Shown here piece by piece: positions 21,601 to 33,181 of a DNA stretch of 64,000 nt (position 1 is its first letter; each line of letters starts with the position of its first letter). Both the position numbers and the translations under genes were made by a program. A model generated the notes under the pieces. The model was not told the origin of the DNA. It did not search any database and was given only the letters and a program-made list of their open reading frames with translations. Where the stretch lies: contig CM022298.1 in the NCBI GenBank assembly GCA_011799875.1, positions 193,462,423-193,526,422 on the forward strand, given 5' to 3'. Origin of the DNA: Thinopyrum elongatum. Lineage: Eukaryota; Streptophyta; Magnoliopsida; Poales; Poaceae.

Positions 21601-22809
21601 GAGGTTTGCCGTTTTGACAACGAGAGCAATATCTAGGCGCATGTCCTTGCTCCTCTGAAGTGGATGGAGGATTCACACAATCTGTAGCAACATTATTTGG
21701 TATGGTGCTACTGTTGTTTGCATGCATACCATCCTCTTCAGCAGCATGTCTCCAGTTTTCAGGTACAGCTCCAGGATTCGTAAAAACAGCCATAAAGTAG
21801 CACCATAGCATCATTATAAGCTGCAGAAGAAACAAGAACCCTGAAGAAATTTAAACAAAACAGAAACAAACACAATCATGGCCTGATTTTCTCATTTAAA
21901 GAAAAGAGAAGTCCATGATAGCTAGAAATGTAAGGCGCTTATGGTGAATAATTCAGTCCGATTGGAAGAAACCAACACATCCTTTGTCATGCTCAATATT
22001 TCGAACCGAAAATCTAAAAGCTACTCCCTCCGTTCCTAAATATAAGCCTTTTCAGAGATTCCAATACGGACTACATACGGATGCTCCGTATGTAGTCCGT
22101 ATTGGAATCTCTGAAAGGCTTATATTTAGAAACGGAGGGAGTAGTAAATACAGTTTAGTGAATCACAAGAATAGCGGCTCAAAATATCACGTCTAGGCAT
22201 TATCGTCAAATATGGTTCGATCTATATGCTACTGACTTGTTTGACCATAATATATCTATCAATAGCTTGAAGCATGAAAAAAATAGTTGAATACGAGTAT
22301 AACCATAGCATCTGGTGATGTTCTTATATATTGAGTTACTCAATGCACAAAGTCAACAATAAGAAAGGGCCCTCAAAAGGTAATTTCGAAGGATATACCG
22401 TATTTCTTCAGATATAATTAGTTCGATATAAATATATGATGCTGGAGCATACGCATCTATCATGTGTTAATACGAAAGACATTAATGATGGAGTATAAAA
22501 ATGCCGAGATCAAGGAAAAACAGAGGCCACTAGCTAGCACCACATGACTCCTCAAGGTATACTGAAATTAGATGGTAAGAGAGACAGGGTGGCGGCGTTT
22601 ACAAGGAGGTGGAAGGCGGCGAGGACGAAAGCGGCCGCGGCTACGGAGCCTCCGCTGCCCCCGCGTAGGAGCAGTGGGCCCCAGGCGTAGACGACGACGG
22701 CGTAGTAGGAGGCGGCGACGATGGCGGCGACGAGCGCCAGCATGAGGTACCCCAGAACCCGCAGCCCCGCGCACGCGCGGAACGGGTTCGCCCGCCTCAG
22801 GCACTCCAT
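18632..22809 (-). CDS. DHHC-type protein S-acyltransferase (palmitoyltransferase), seven exons
   Basis: Reconstructed from seven exons with GT-AG borders and matching phases: 22603-22809, 21577-21820, 20937-21028, 19427-19553, 19267-19352, 18823-18888 and 18632-18748 (stop), giving 312 residues. It attaches palmitate to cysteines of membrane proteins at endomembranes or plasma membrane. Visible are two N-terminal membrane helices, the TNPG-type motif ([11 protein letters not shown]), the Cys-rich domain ([20 protein letters not shown]), the catalytic [14 protein letters not shown] split near exons 2 and 3, NYKYFLLFL and two more helices. The start was chosen at [15 protein letters not shown], directly before the first helix; the frame is open further upstream, so a longer N-terminus is possible. 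Length fits plant PATs of about 280-310 residues. Two introns carry Stowaway MITEs; no exon is damaged. Confidence 0.9.
20410..20522. mobile_element. Stowaway-type MITE in intron 3 of the palmitoyltransferase gene
   Basis: CTCCCTCCGTCCGAAAATAC and its inverse ending GGACGGAGGGAG are flanked by TA (20408-20409, 20523-20524). The arms pair over most of the length to form a hairpin. It lies between exons 3 and 4. Confidence 0.93.
22024..22141. mobile_element. Stowaway-type MITE in intron 1 of the palmitoyltransferase gene
   Basis: CTCCCTCCGTTCCTAAATAT with inverse ...GAAACGGAGGGAG, flanked by TA (22022-22023, 22142-22143). The two halves are almost perfectly complementary over the whole 118 bp, with a very small loop near 22082. 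Confidence 0.94.
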
Positions 22810-23289
22810 GCCGTCTGGTCCGCCGGGGGGGCGGCCGGCGGGGCGGGGGAGGCGGCGGTGGCGGCTCGCGTGCGAGGCGGGGTTTGGTTTTGGAGCGCCT
22901 CGCTGCTTCCCGGGGCCGGGAGTGTATTGCAAGCTGCTGCCCAACCTGTTGCGGTCAGGGGTGGTGGGCCCGCATTGTCGGCGGCTTGGAGCGCAGGGCG
23001 AAGTGGCCTGCAGCTCGGCCTCGACGTGCCGTGACTGTGCGAATATTTGCTGAGATGACGACGGGTCCCGCTGGCTGCGACACAGCAGCGACCGCTTGGT
23101 TGGGTCTCGTGAGTCGTGACTCGTCGTAGCGGCGGGTCGGTTCGTGTCGTTGTTTTGCGAAGATGAGCATGCCGACTCATGTGTCATGTCCGTATCCCAG
23201 TTTGTGTCTTTGTTCACCTTTGCGCAAAGCTTAGTGACGATGACATTACCTAGAATAGGTCCTAGGCCTGACCTATGTGCCCTTTCTAA
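22810..23289. other. 5' region of the palmitoyltransferase gene, then unclassified DNA
   Basis: 22810-23060 is GC-rich (likely 5' UTR/promoter, minus strand). The following bases grade into the LTR of the next element. No independent gene is supported. Confidence 0.45.
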
Positions 23290-23815
23290 GGACACCATAC
23301 AAGAGGCCAAGGTCTATCAGGGCAGAAAGAAGATACCGACTGAAATCATCATAGAGTGCAACCCACTCGACAGAAGATTTACTCGGATACCCCAATTCCA
23401 CTCGACCAATGTCATTCACTCGGAGGACAAGGATCCACTCAAAGGACAGAAGACTTAGAGTCACCCCTGGATGGCAACGGTCGGTCATTCACTCCGTCAC
23501 CTTAAAGATCATTAAACACAGGCGTTACCAGTAACGTGCGTGTCTTTGTTTTCTCATTGAACCCCTGTGTAACTGAGGGCTGCGAGGGGTCGGCGTACTC
23601 TATATAAGCTACCCATCCCCTCTTGCACAAGGGTTCGCACCCCCTGTAACTCAACACTATAATCTACAGAGCCTCCGCGGCACCGAGACGTAGGGCTGTT
23701 ACCTCCTCCGAGAGGGGCCTGAACTCGTAAATCCGAGTGTACAACCTCGCCGTAGCTACGCACTGCCTCCTCCTACATACCCCCTATCTCTACTGTCATA
23801 TCTGTTCCCACGACA
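23290..23815 (+). repeat. LTR of a second gypsy lineage (left limit uncertain)
   Basis: It ends ...CCCACGACA at 23815, immediately before a TGGCGCCCACCG primer site. A TATA box (CTCTATATAAGC, about 23598-23609) sits about 205 bases before the end, as expected for an LTR promoter. The left boundary could not be set from sequence alone; 23290 is an estimate. Confidence 0.55.
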
Positions 23816-23817
23816 GT

Positions 23818-23835
23818 TGGCGCCCACCGTGGGGC
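23818..23835 (+). other. Primer binding site TGGCGCCCACCGTGGGGC
   Basis: This site type is typical of the Tat-like gypsy lineage of grasses and follows the LTR end by two bases. The host tRNA cannot be named from the window. Confidence 0.7.
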
Positions 23836-23885
23836 AGGCGTCTAAGCGACTTCCGGTGAGGTTGCAATCTTCGATCATCGTCAAC

Positions 23886-25731
23886 ATGGTTTCCGGCGGT
23901 GGATTGTCGTTGGGTCGCGAGATCCGTCTCGGCGCGCTCACCTTCATCGCCGACGATTCGGCTTGGCTCCAAGAAGCCCCCCTCGACGTCGAGGCGCTCC
24001 CCGTTCGCGGGGCGGCGCACTTCCGCGCGAGTGCCTGCGGCGTCCTCCTGCGGCAGCCGTCGACTCAGTATCGGTCGGTTCCCGCGGCGTCTTCGCTTCC
24101 CGCTTCCCGTCGCCGCAAGCGATCCGGTCGCTCGCGGCTCTAGTGGTGGGTGAAGCACGCAGTGGCTCGTCAGTCAGCCACCCCTCAAATCGCGGCAATT
24201 GAGCCCGATGAATCTCTCTATGGGTTGTTTGATCTGTCGACTGGCCACTCGGATACTCTCTCCAAGTGCGAAAGCAACGATCCCGCGGCGGAAGTCCTCA
24301 TGGTCGGCCCCCAGCGCAGCCCGCCCGGATTTCCCCGTGGCGGGGGCGACAGCGGTGGTCCGTCGCGCAACAACGACGAGTACTACCCTCAGGCTCTCAC
24401 TACGGAGCAGAAGGAAGAGCTGCAGCGCAGAAACGATCAGGCTCTCCAGACCCCCATCGTTGGGGAGACCCCCGAGGCTCAGGCCCTGGAGGCTGCGCGC
24501 GTAGCCACTCTGGCCGAGCATGCACGCCTGGAGAATCTTCCCGACTAGGCCTCGAGAAGAGTGTCAGGTATACCGTACACCGATCCAAAATGTTGCAGCG
24601 GCTGCGCGTATTGCCGATTCAATCCAGCCGTCCCGTTCCGAGGCTGGTAGAGGTCTACAGCAGATTCGGGCACTGCTCAGGGCGGCCGGAGAACAGAACT
24701 CGGCTGTTTCCCAGTCGCGCAATAGGATTCACAGCAGGTCTGTCATGGCAGACACAGTTCAGTCGGCACACAGCCCAAGATCGCCTCCGTGGCGTGAAGA
24801 TCGTGGTTATCGCCAGGACCAGTACCTGGGTCGAGGCCATGGGCAGTTTGATCCTCAATACCACCGTGATGACCGCCGTCGAGTGCCCACGCCCCCTCCG
24901 AGGGGTGGTTCGTACGCGTCCCGGCGGTATGATGACAGGCGCCCGTACGGCGACGAGCGGAGGATTCCAGTCGACCCCCGAGAGCCCGGGTTTGACGCAA
25001 GGTCAGTACTTGTACAAGGCCTGGTTCACAGAGGCAGAGCTAACAGAGAAGGTCTGGACAGAGATTACCCGAGTGGGAGCAAAGCGTTCGTCTCTGGGCC
25101 CGAGTGCTTCAGCAGGGCCATTCGAGCCGCTGAGATTCCTCCCAACTTCAGATTGGCTGCAGGAGTGAGCAAGTTTACTGGCGAATCAAAGCCAGACACG
25201 TGGTTGGAAAATTACCGAATGGCAGTGCAAATTGGTGGAGGCAATGACGAAGTGGCCATGAAACACCTGCCCTTGATGCTTGAAGGCTCAGCCAGGGCCT
25301 GGTTGAATCAGTTGGCTCCTGGTAGCATATTCTGTTGGGAAGACTTGGCCCGAGTGTTTATCAAGACATTTGAAGGCACTTGCAAGCGACCCGCTGGATT
25401 ATCTGAGTTGCAACACTGTGTCCAGAAACTGAATGAAACCTTGAGAGATTACATCCAGCGTTGGACCACACTTCACCATTTGGTGGAAAACATTTCGGAG
25501 CACCAGGCAGTCTGCGCTTTCAAAGAAGACGTATGGTACAGAGAGCTCACACTGAAATTTGGTCGCTCCGGGGCCATGACTCTGAATCGGATGATGGAGA
25601 TAGCCACTCGGTATGCGAACGGCGAAGAGGAAGACCGTAATGGCAAAGGGAAGATAGTCGACCCCAACGCTTCCGCTCAGGGAAACCTTTGCTTCCGCGG
25701 AGATCAAGGATTAGGAAGTTCTTTTATGTGA
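23886..25731 (+). pseudogene. Gypsy gag, broken and truncated
   Basis: It starts at ATG 23886 (MVSGGGLSLGREIRLG). It is interrupted by TAG at 24141-24143 and TAG at 24546-24548, then changes frame and stays open to 25731. The second half contains a recognisable retrotransposon gag core: NYRMAVQIGGG, MLEGSARAWLNQLAPGSI, WEDLARVFIKTFEGT and LRDYIQRWTTLHHLV. Protease and polymerase are absent, because sequence identity to the element stops near 25715. Only a 5' LTR-gag fragment remains. Confidence 0.82.
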
Positions 25732-26186
25732 AGATTAAAGAATGAAAAGTAAGAGCATCTACGCTGGATACATCAAATCCGACCGTCGCGTTCACGGACA
25801 GTGACCGATCACATCTCAAATTTTCTTTGCCAACCTCAGTTACGAATTACATGCAATGTAAAACATAATCTAAATCTACGGCGGGATCATAGCCGTGCCC
25901 ATGTCCGGTGGCCGGCTGGGCCCCTCACAGTGAAGGTGCGGTCCCCAGCGAGTAGAGTAAGACATAGGACATGGACCGACTCATGGGACTCGAGGTGCCG
26001 CGGTTTCCCATGCCCTACTCTTTCTCATCGGAGCCCTTGGCCTACACGTCGTTGATCGATGTGAGCCCCACAATAGATCTGTCGTAGTCGGAGGAAGGTC
26101 GGAGATTGCCGAAAGGGAGCTTGGGGGCGAAGTGGAGTGGAGCAAAGTGACTAGAGTTTGGTCCGGGGAGCAGATGGGGATGAATA

Positions 26187-27961
26187 TGAAGGAAATATGC
26201 CCTAGAGGCAATAATAAAGTTGTTATTTTATATTTCCTTATTCATGATAAAGGTTTATTATTCATGCTAGAATTGTATTGACCGGAAACTTAAATACACG
26301 TGTGGATACATAAACAAATACCGTGTCCCTAGTGAGCCTCTACTAGACTAGCTCGTTGATCAAAAGATGGTTAAGGTTTTCTAACCATAGACATAAGTTG
26401 TCATTTGATAACGGGATCACATCATGAGGAGAATGATGTGATGCACAATACCCATCCGTTAGCTTAGCATATGATCGTTCAGTTTTATTGCTACTGCTTT
26501 CTTAATGTCAAATACATGTTCCTTCGACCATGAGATCATGCAACTCCCGGATACCGGAGGAATGCCTTGTGTGCTATCAAACGTCACAACATAACTGGGT
26601 GATTATAAAGATGCTCTACAGGTATCTCCGAGGGTGTCTGTTGAGTTGGCATGGATCGAAATTGGGATTTGTCACTCCGTGTATCGGAGAGGTATCTCTG
26701 GGCCCTCTCGGTAATACACGTCATAAGAAGCTTGCAAGCAAAGTGACTAAGGAGTTAGTTACAAGATGATGTATTACGGAACGAGTAAAGAGACTTGCCG
26801 GTAACGAGATTAAACTAGGTATGAAGATACCGACGATCGAATCTCGGGCAAGTAACGTACCGATGGACAAAGGGAATTACGTATGTTGTCATAAGGTTCG
26901 ACCGAAAAACATCTTCGTAGAATTTGTAGGAGCCAATATGGGCATCCAGGTTTCGCTATTGGTTATTGACCGGAGAGGTGTCTCGGTCATGTCTACATAG
27001 TTCTTGAACCCGTAGGGTCCGCACGCTTAACGTCCGTTGACAATATAGTGTTATATGAGTTATATGATTTGGTGACCGAATGTTGTTCGCAGTCCCGGAT
27101 GAGATCACGGATATGAGGAGGAGCTCCGGAATGGTCCGGAGGTAAAGATTGATATATAGGACGATGATATTCGGACACCGGAAGAGTTTCAGAGTGCACC
27201 GGGTAGTCAACGGGGCACCGGAAGGGGTTCCGGACACCCCCGGGAGGTCTATGGGCCTAATGGGCCAAGGGGAGAGACACACCAGCCCACAAGGGGGCTG
27301 GCGCGCCCCTCTCCCTGGCCGCCGGCCGTAGGGAAGGAAAAGGGGGAGGGCTAGCCCCTCCTGCCTTCCCCTCCACATGGGAGAAAGGAAAGAGGGGCGC
27401 CACCCTCCCCTGCCTTTCCCCGCTCGCCTAGAAAGGCAAGGGGGGGCGCGGCAAGGGGCAGGACCCCAAGTGGGATTCGGCCCCACTTGGGGCGCCTCCT
27501 TGGCTGCTCCTCGCTCCCCCCCACCTATATATATGTGGGAGGGGGGCGCCACACATAACGACGACAATCTCTTAGCCGTGTGCGGCGCCCTCCACTACAG
27601 TTTTGTCCCTCGGTCATATTTTCGTAGTGCTTAGGCGAAGCCCTGCGGAGATAGCATCACCACCACCGTCACCACGCCGTCGTGCTGCCAGAACTCATCC
27701 ACTACTTCACCGTCTTGCTAGTTCAAGAAGGCGAGGACGTCACCGAGCTGAACGTGTGCTGAACGCGGAGGTGCCGTACGTTCGGTACTCGATCGGTTGG
27801 ATCACGAAGAAGTTCGACTACATCAACCGCGTTACTAAATGCTTCCGCTTACAGTCTACGAGGGTACGTAGACACACTCTCCCCTCTCGTTGCTATGCAT
27901 CTCCATGGATAGATCTTGCGTGTGCGTAGAATTTTTTTTTTCCATGCAACGTTTCCCAACA
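26187..27961 (+). repeat. 5' LTR of copia element C (1775 bp)
   Basis: TGAAGGAAATATGCCCTAGA ... GTTTCCCAACA, the same family as 7582-9802. A promoter-like CCTATATATATG lies near 27523-27534. Confidence 0.94.
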
Positions 27962-27962
27962 G

Positions 27963-27975
27963 TGGTATCAGAGCC
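27963..27975 (+). other. Primer binding site TGGTATCAGAGCC, element C
   Basis: A tRNA-iMet type site one base after the LTR end. It is followed by a leader of about 1.2 kb without ORFs before gag. Confidence 0.93.
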
Positions 27976-29195
27976 AGGTCTATGCGTAGATGATATGCAC
28001 GAGTAGAACACAAAGAGTTGTGGGTGGTGATAGTCATATTGCTTACCACCAACATCTTATTTTGATTCGGTGGTATTGTGGGATGAAGCGGCCCGGACCA
28101 ACCTTACATGTCCACGCACATGAGACCGGTTCCACCGACTGACATGCAACTTGTTTTGCATAAAGGTGGCTGGCGGGGGTTTGTTTCTCCTACTTTACTT
28201 GAATCAAATTTGACTACGGGCGGTCCGTGAAGAAGGTTAAAACAGCAAACTTGATAAATCACCGTTGTGGTTTTTGCGTAGGTAAGAACGGTTCTTGCTA
28301 GAAGCCCGTAGCAGCCACGTAAAACTTGCAACAACAAAGTAGAGGACGTCTAACTTTTTTTGCAGGGCGTGTTGTGATGTGATATGGTCAAGATATAATG
28401 TGATATATGTTGATGTATGAGATGATCATGTTTTGTAATATCGACAACCGGCAGGAGCCTTAGGGTTGTCTCTTAATTATTGTATGAAATGCAAACGCCA
28501 TGTAATTGCTTTACTTTATCGCTATGCGTTAGCAATAGTTGTAGAAGCAATAGTTGGCGAGACGACCCCGACGCAACGATGGAGATCAAGGTGTCGAGCC
28601 GGTGATGATGGAGATCATGACGATGCTTTGGAGATGGAAATCAAAAGCACAAGATGATGATGGCCATATCATGTCACATATTTTGATTGCATGTGATGTT
28701 TATCCTTTATGTATCTTATTTTGCTTAGAACGGCGGTAGCATTATAAGATGATCCCTTCACTAAATTTCAAGATAAAAGTGTTCTCCTCGAGTATGCACC
28801 GTTGCCAAAGTTCATTGTTTCGAAGCACCTCGTGATGATCGGGTGTGATAGACTCTACGTTCACATACAACAGGTGTAAGACAGTTTTGCACATGCAGAA
28901 TACTTGGGTTAAACTTGACGAGCCTAGCATGTACAGACATGGTCTCGGAACACTGGAGACCGAAAGGTCGAACGTGAGTCATATAGTAGATATGATCAAC
29001 ATAGAGATGTTCACCATTGATGACTACCCCATCTCACGTGATGATCGGACATGGGTTAGTTGATTTGGATCATGTATCACTTAGATAACTTGAGGGATGT
29101 TTATTTAAGTGGGAGTTCATTAGTAATTTGATTAATTGAACTTAATTTATCATGAACTTAGTCTTAATACTTTTGCATATCTATGTTGTAGATCA

Positions 29196-31737
29196 ATGGC
29201 CCGAGCTACCGTTCCCCTGAATTTTAATGCGTTCCTAGAGAAAGCTAAGTTGAAAGATGATGGTAGCAACTACACGGATTGGGTCCGTAACTTGAGGATT
29301 ATCCTCATTGCTGCATAGAAGAATCATGTCCTTGATGCACCGTTAGATGACAGACCTGCTGCCGGAGCTACTGCAGATGTTATGAACGTCTGTCAGGCTT
29401 GATCTGATGACTACTCAATAGTTCAGTGTGCCATGCTGTACGGCTTAGAACCGGGACTTCAAAGACATTTTGAATGTCATGGAGCATATGAGATGTTCCA
29501 AGAGTTGAAGTTAATATTTCAAGCAAATGCCCGGGTTGAGAGATATGAAATCTCCAACAAGTTCTATAGCTGCAAGATGGAGGAGAACAGTTCTCTCAGT
29601 GAACACATACTCAAAATGTCTGGGTATCATAACCACTTGACTCAGCTGGGGGTTGATCTTCCAGTTGATAGTGTTATTGACAGAGTTCTTCAGTCACTGC
29701 CACCAAGCTACAAGGGCTTCGTGATGAACTATAATATGCAAGGGATGAATAAAATGATTCCTGATCTCTTCGCAATGCTTAAGGCCGTGGAGGTAGAAAT
29801 CAAGAAGGAGCATCAAGTGTTGATGGTTAACAAGACCACTAATTTCAAGAAAAAGGGTAAGGGAAAGAAAGGGAACTTCAAGAAGAATGGCAAGCAAGTT
29901 GCCACTCCCTGGAAGAAGCCCAAAGCTGGACCCAAGCCTGAAACTGAGTGCTTCTACTACAAAGGGAATGGTCACTGGAAGCGGAACTGTTCCAAATACT
30001 TGGCGGATAAGAAGGATGGGAAAGTGAACAAAGGTATATTTGATATACATGTTATTGATGTGTACCTTACTAATGCTCATAGTAGCGCATGGGCATTTGA
30101 TACTGGTTTGGTTGCTCATATTTGTAACTCGAAACAGGAGCTGCGGAATAAACAAAGATTGGCTAAGGACGAGGTGACGATGCGCGTCGGGAATGGTTCC
30201 AAGGTAGATGTGATCGTCGTCGGCACGCTGCCTCTACATCTACCTTCGGGATTAGTTTTAGACCTCAATAATTGTTATTTGGTGCCAGCGTTGAGCATGA
30301 ACATTATATCTGGATCTTGTTTATTGCGAGATGGTTATTCATTTAAATCGGAGAATAATGGTTGTTCTATTGATATGAGTAATATCTTTTATGGTCATGC
30401 ACCCTTGATGAACGGTCTATTCTTGTTGAATCTCGATCGTAGTGATACACATATTCATAATATTGATGCCAAAAGATGCAAAGTTGATAATGATAGTGCA
30501 ACATACTTGTGGTACTGCCGTTTAGGTCATATTGGTGTAAAGCGCATGAAGAAACTCCATACAGATGGACTTTTGGAATCACTTGATTATGAATCATTTG
30601 ATACTTGCGAACCATGCCTCATGGGCAAGATGACTAAAACTCCGTTCTCCGGAACAATGGAGCGAGCTAAAGATATATTGGAAATAATACATACCAATGT
30701 ATGCGGTCCGATGAGTGTTGAAGCACGTGGCGGGTATCGTTATTTTCTGACCTTCACAGATGACTTGAGTAGGTATGGGTATATCTACTTGATGAAACAC
30801 AAGTCTGAAGCATTTGAAAAGTTCAAAGAATTTCAGAGTGAAGTGGATAATCATCGTAACAAGAAAATAAAGTTTCTACGATATGATCGCGGAGGCGAAT
30901 ATTTGAGTTACGAGTTTGGCCTTCATTTAAAACAATGTGGAATTGTTTCACAACTCATGCCACCTGGAACACCACAGCGTAATGGTGTGTCCGAACGTCG
31001 TAACCGTACTTTATTAGATATGGTGCGATCTATGATGTCTCTTACTGATTTACCACTATCGTTTTGGGGTTATGCATTAGAGACAGCCGCATTCATGTTA
31101 AATAGGGCACCGTCTAAATCCGTTGAGACGACATCGTATGAATTGTGGTTTGGCAAGAAACCTAAGTTGTCATTTCTTAAAGTTTGGGTGTTGCGACACT
31201 TATGTCAAAAGGCTTCAGCCTGATAAGCTCGAACCCAAATCGGAGAAGTGCGTCTTCATAGGATACCCAAAGGAAACAATTGGGTACACCTACCATAGAT
31301 CCGAAGGCAAGATCTTTGTTGCCAAGAATGGATCCTTTCTAGAGAAGGAGTTTCTCTCGAAAGAAGTGAGTGGGAGAGGAAAGTAGAACTTGATGAGGTA
31401 ATTGTACCTTCTCTCGAATTAGAAAGTAGCACATCACAGAAAACCGTTCCCGTGATGCCTACACCAACTACAGAGGAAGCAAATGATAATGATCATGAAA
31501 CTTCAGATCAAGTTACTATTGAACCTTGTAAGTCGACCAGAGCACGATCCGCACCAGAGTGGTACGGTAATCCTGTCCTGGAAGTCATGTTACTATACCA
31601 TGGCGAACCTATGAACTATGAAGAAGCTATGATGAGCCCAGATTTCGATAAATGGCTTGAGGCCATGAAATCTGAGATATGATCCATGAATGAGAAAAAA
31701 GTATGGACTTTGGTGGACTTGCCCGATGATTATCATA
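29196..31737 (+). pseudogene. Copia gag-protease-integrase polyprotein, broken and truncated
   Basis: Frame from ATG 29196 (MARATVPLNFNAFLEKAKLK). In-frame stops lie at 29316-29318 and 29400-29402; the frame is then open to about 31190. It contains the copia gag domain, a zinc knuckle with its second Cys changed to Tyr (CFYYKGNGHWKRNC), protease DTG (WAFDTGLVAHICNS), the pre-integrase block (YCRLGHIGVKRMKKLH, CEPCLMGKM) and the integrase core. The first integrase Asp is Asn (HTNVCGPM), while LRYDRGGEY and GVSERRNRTLLDMV keep the other two. A one-base insertion near 31190 and a two-base insertion near 31378 shift the frame, and another stop lies at 31680-31682. Coding sequence stops at EKKVWTLVDLPDD, before reverse transcriptase. 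Confidence 0.92.
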
Positions 31738-32951
31738 AGAAGCCTTGCAAGCAAAGTGACTAATGAGTTAGTTGCAAGATGATGTATTACGGAACGAGTA
31801 AAGAGACTTGCCGGTAACGAGATTGAACTAGGTATGAAGATACCGATGATCGAATCTTGGGCAAGTAACATACCGATGGACAAAGGGAATTACATATGTT
31901 GTCATAAGGTTCGACCGAAAAAGATCTTCGTAGAATATGTAGGAGCCAATATAGGCATCCAGGTTTCGCTATTGGTTATTGACCGGAGAGGTGTCTCGGT
32001 CATGTCTACATAGTTCTCGAACCCGTAGGGTCCGCACGCTTAACGTTCGTTGACGATATAGTGTTATATGATTTGGTGACCGAATGTTGTTCGCAGTCCC
32101 GGATGAGATCAGGGACATGAGGAGGAGCTCCGGAATGGTCTGGAGGTAAAGATTAATATATAGGACGATGATATTCGGACACCGGAAGAGTTTCAGAGTG
32201 CATCGGGTAGTCAACGTGGCAACGGAAGGGGTTCCGGACACCCCCGGGAGGTCTATGGGCCAATGGGAGAGACACACCAGCCCACAAGGGGGCTGGCGCG
32301 CCCCTCTCCCTGGCCGCCGGCCCTAGGGAAGGAAAAGGGGGAGGGCTAGCCCCTCCTGCCTTCCCCTCCACATGGGAGAAAGGAAAGGGTGACGCCACCC
32401 TCCCTTGCCTTTCCCCGCTCACCTAGAAAGGCAAGGGGGCGCGGCAAGGGGCAGGACCCCAAGTGGGATTCGGCCCCACTTGGGGCGCCTCATTGGCTGC
32501 TCCTCGCTCCTCCCCCACCTATATATATGTGGGAGGGGGCGCCACACATAACGACGACAATCTCTTAGCCGTGTGCGGCGCCCCCCTCCACAGTTTTGCC
32601 CCTCGGTCATATTTTCGTAGTGCTTAGGTGAAGCCCTGCGGAGATAGCATCATCACCACCGTCACCACGCCATTGTGCTGCCGGAACTCATCCACTACTT
32701 CACCGTCTTGCTGGATCAAGAAGGCGAGGATGTCACCGAGCTGAACGTGTGCTGAACGCGGAGGTGCCGTACGTTTGGTACTCGGTCGGTTGGATGGCGA
32801 AGAAGTTCGACTACATCAACCGCGTTACTAAACGCTTCCGCTTACGGTCTAAGAGGGTACGTAGACACACTCTCCCCTCTCGTTGCTATGCATCTCCATG
32901 GATAGATCTTGCGTGTGCGTAGATTTTTTTTCCATGCAGCATTTCCCAACA
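31730..32951 (+). repeat. Truncated 3' LTR of copia element C
   Basis: It corresponds to the part of the 5' LTR from about 26725 onwards. The junction shares TCATAAGAAGC between the polyprotein side and the LTR side. It ends ATTTCCCAACA before the GAATA duplication. Confidence 0.92.
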
Positions 32952-33181
32952 GAATAGATGTGGGGTCGGGTTGGGCCAGCTTTGGCCGGGTCCTATGTGG
33001 CAGACGCGCCCGGGCTCACCCGGGCCTCCCCATACGCGCCCTAGACTGGGGCTGGATATGAGTGGTGCATGTCAGTCCGGCGTATGGGGCTGATATGAAG
33101 AGCCCGTCTGGGTCGGCTTTTTTTTCGGTCAGTGACCAGGCCATCCGCCCGGGCATATAGGAGAGGTTTGGGGAGCCCGGC

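Larger units (their letters stand above)
26187..32951 (+). mobile_element. Copia element C with truncated 3' half
   Basis: A complete 5' LTR, primer site, leader and gag-integrase region run into a truncated 3' LTR. Target duplication GAATA occurs at 26182-26186 and 32952-32956, so the insertion itself is intact at both edges. Reverse transcriptase, RNase H and the first third of the 3' LTR were lost in one internal deletion. Confidence 0.93.

Noticed and set aside
22552..23310. Longer 252-codon reading of the palmitoyltransferase first exon
   Set aside because: The upstream part has no membrane or DHHC-family features; the ATG at 22809 sits just before the first helix as in relatives, though a longer N-terminus cannot be excluded.
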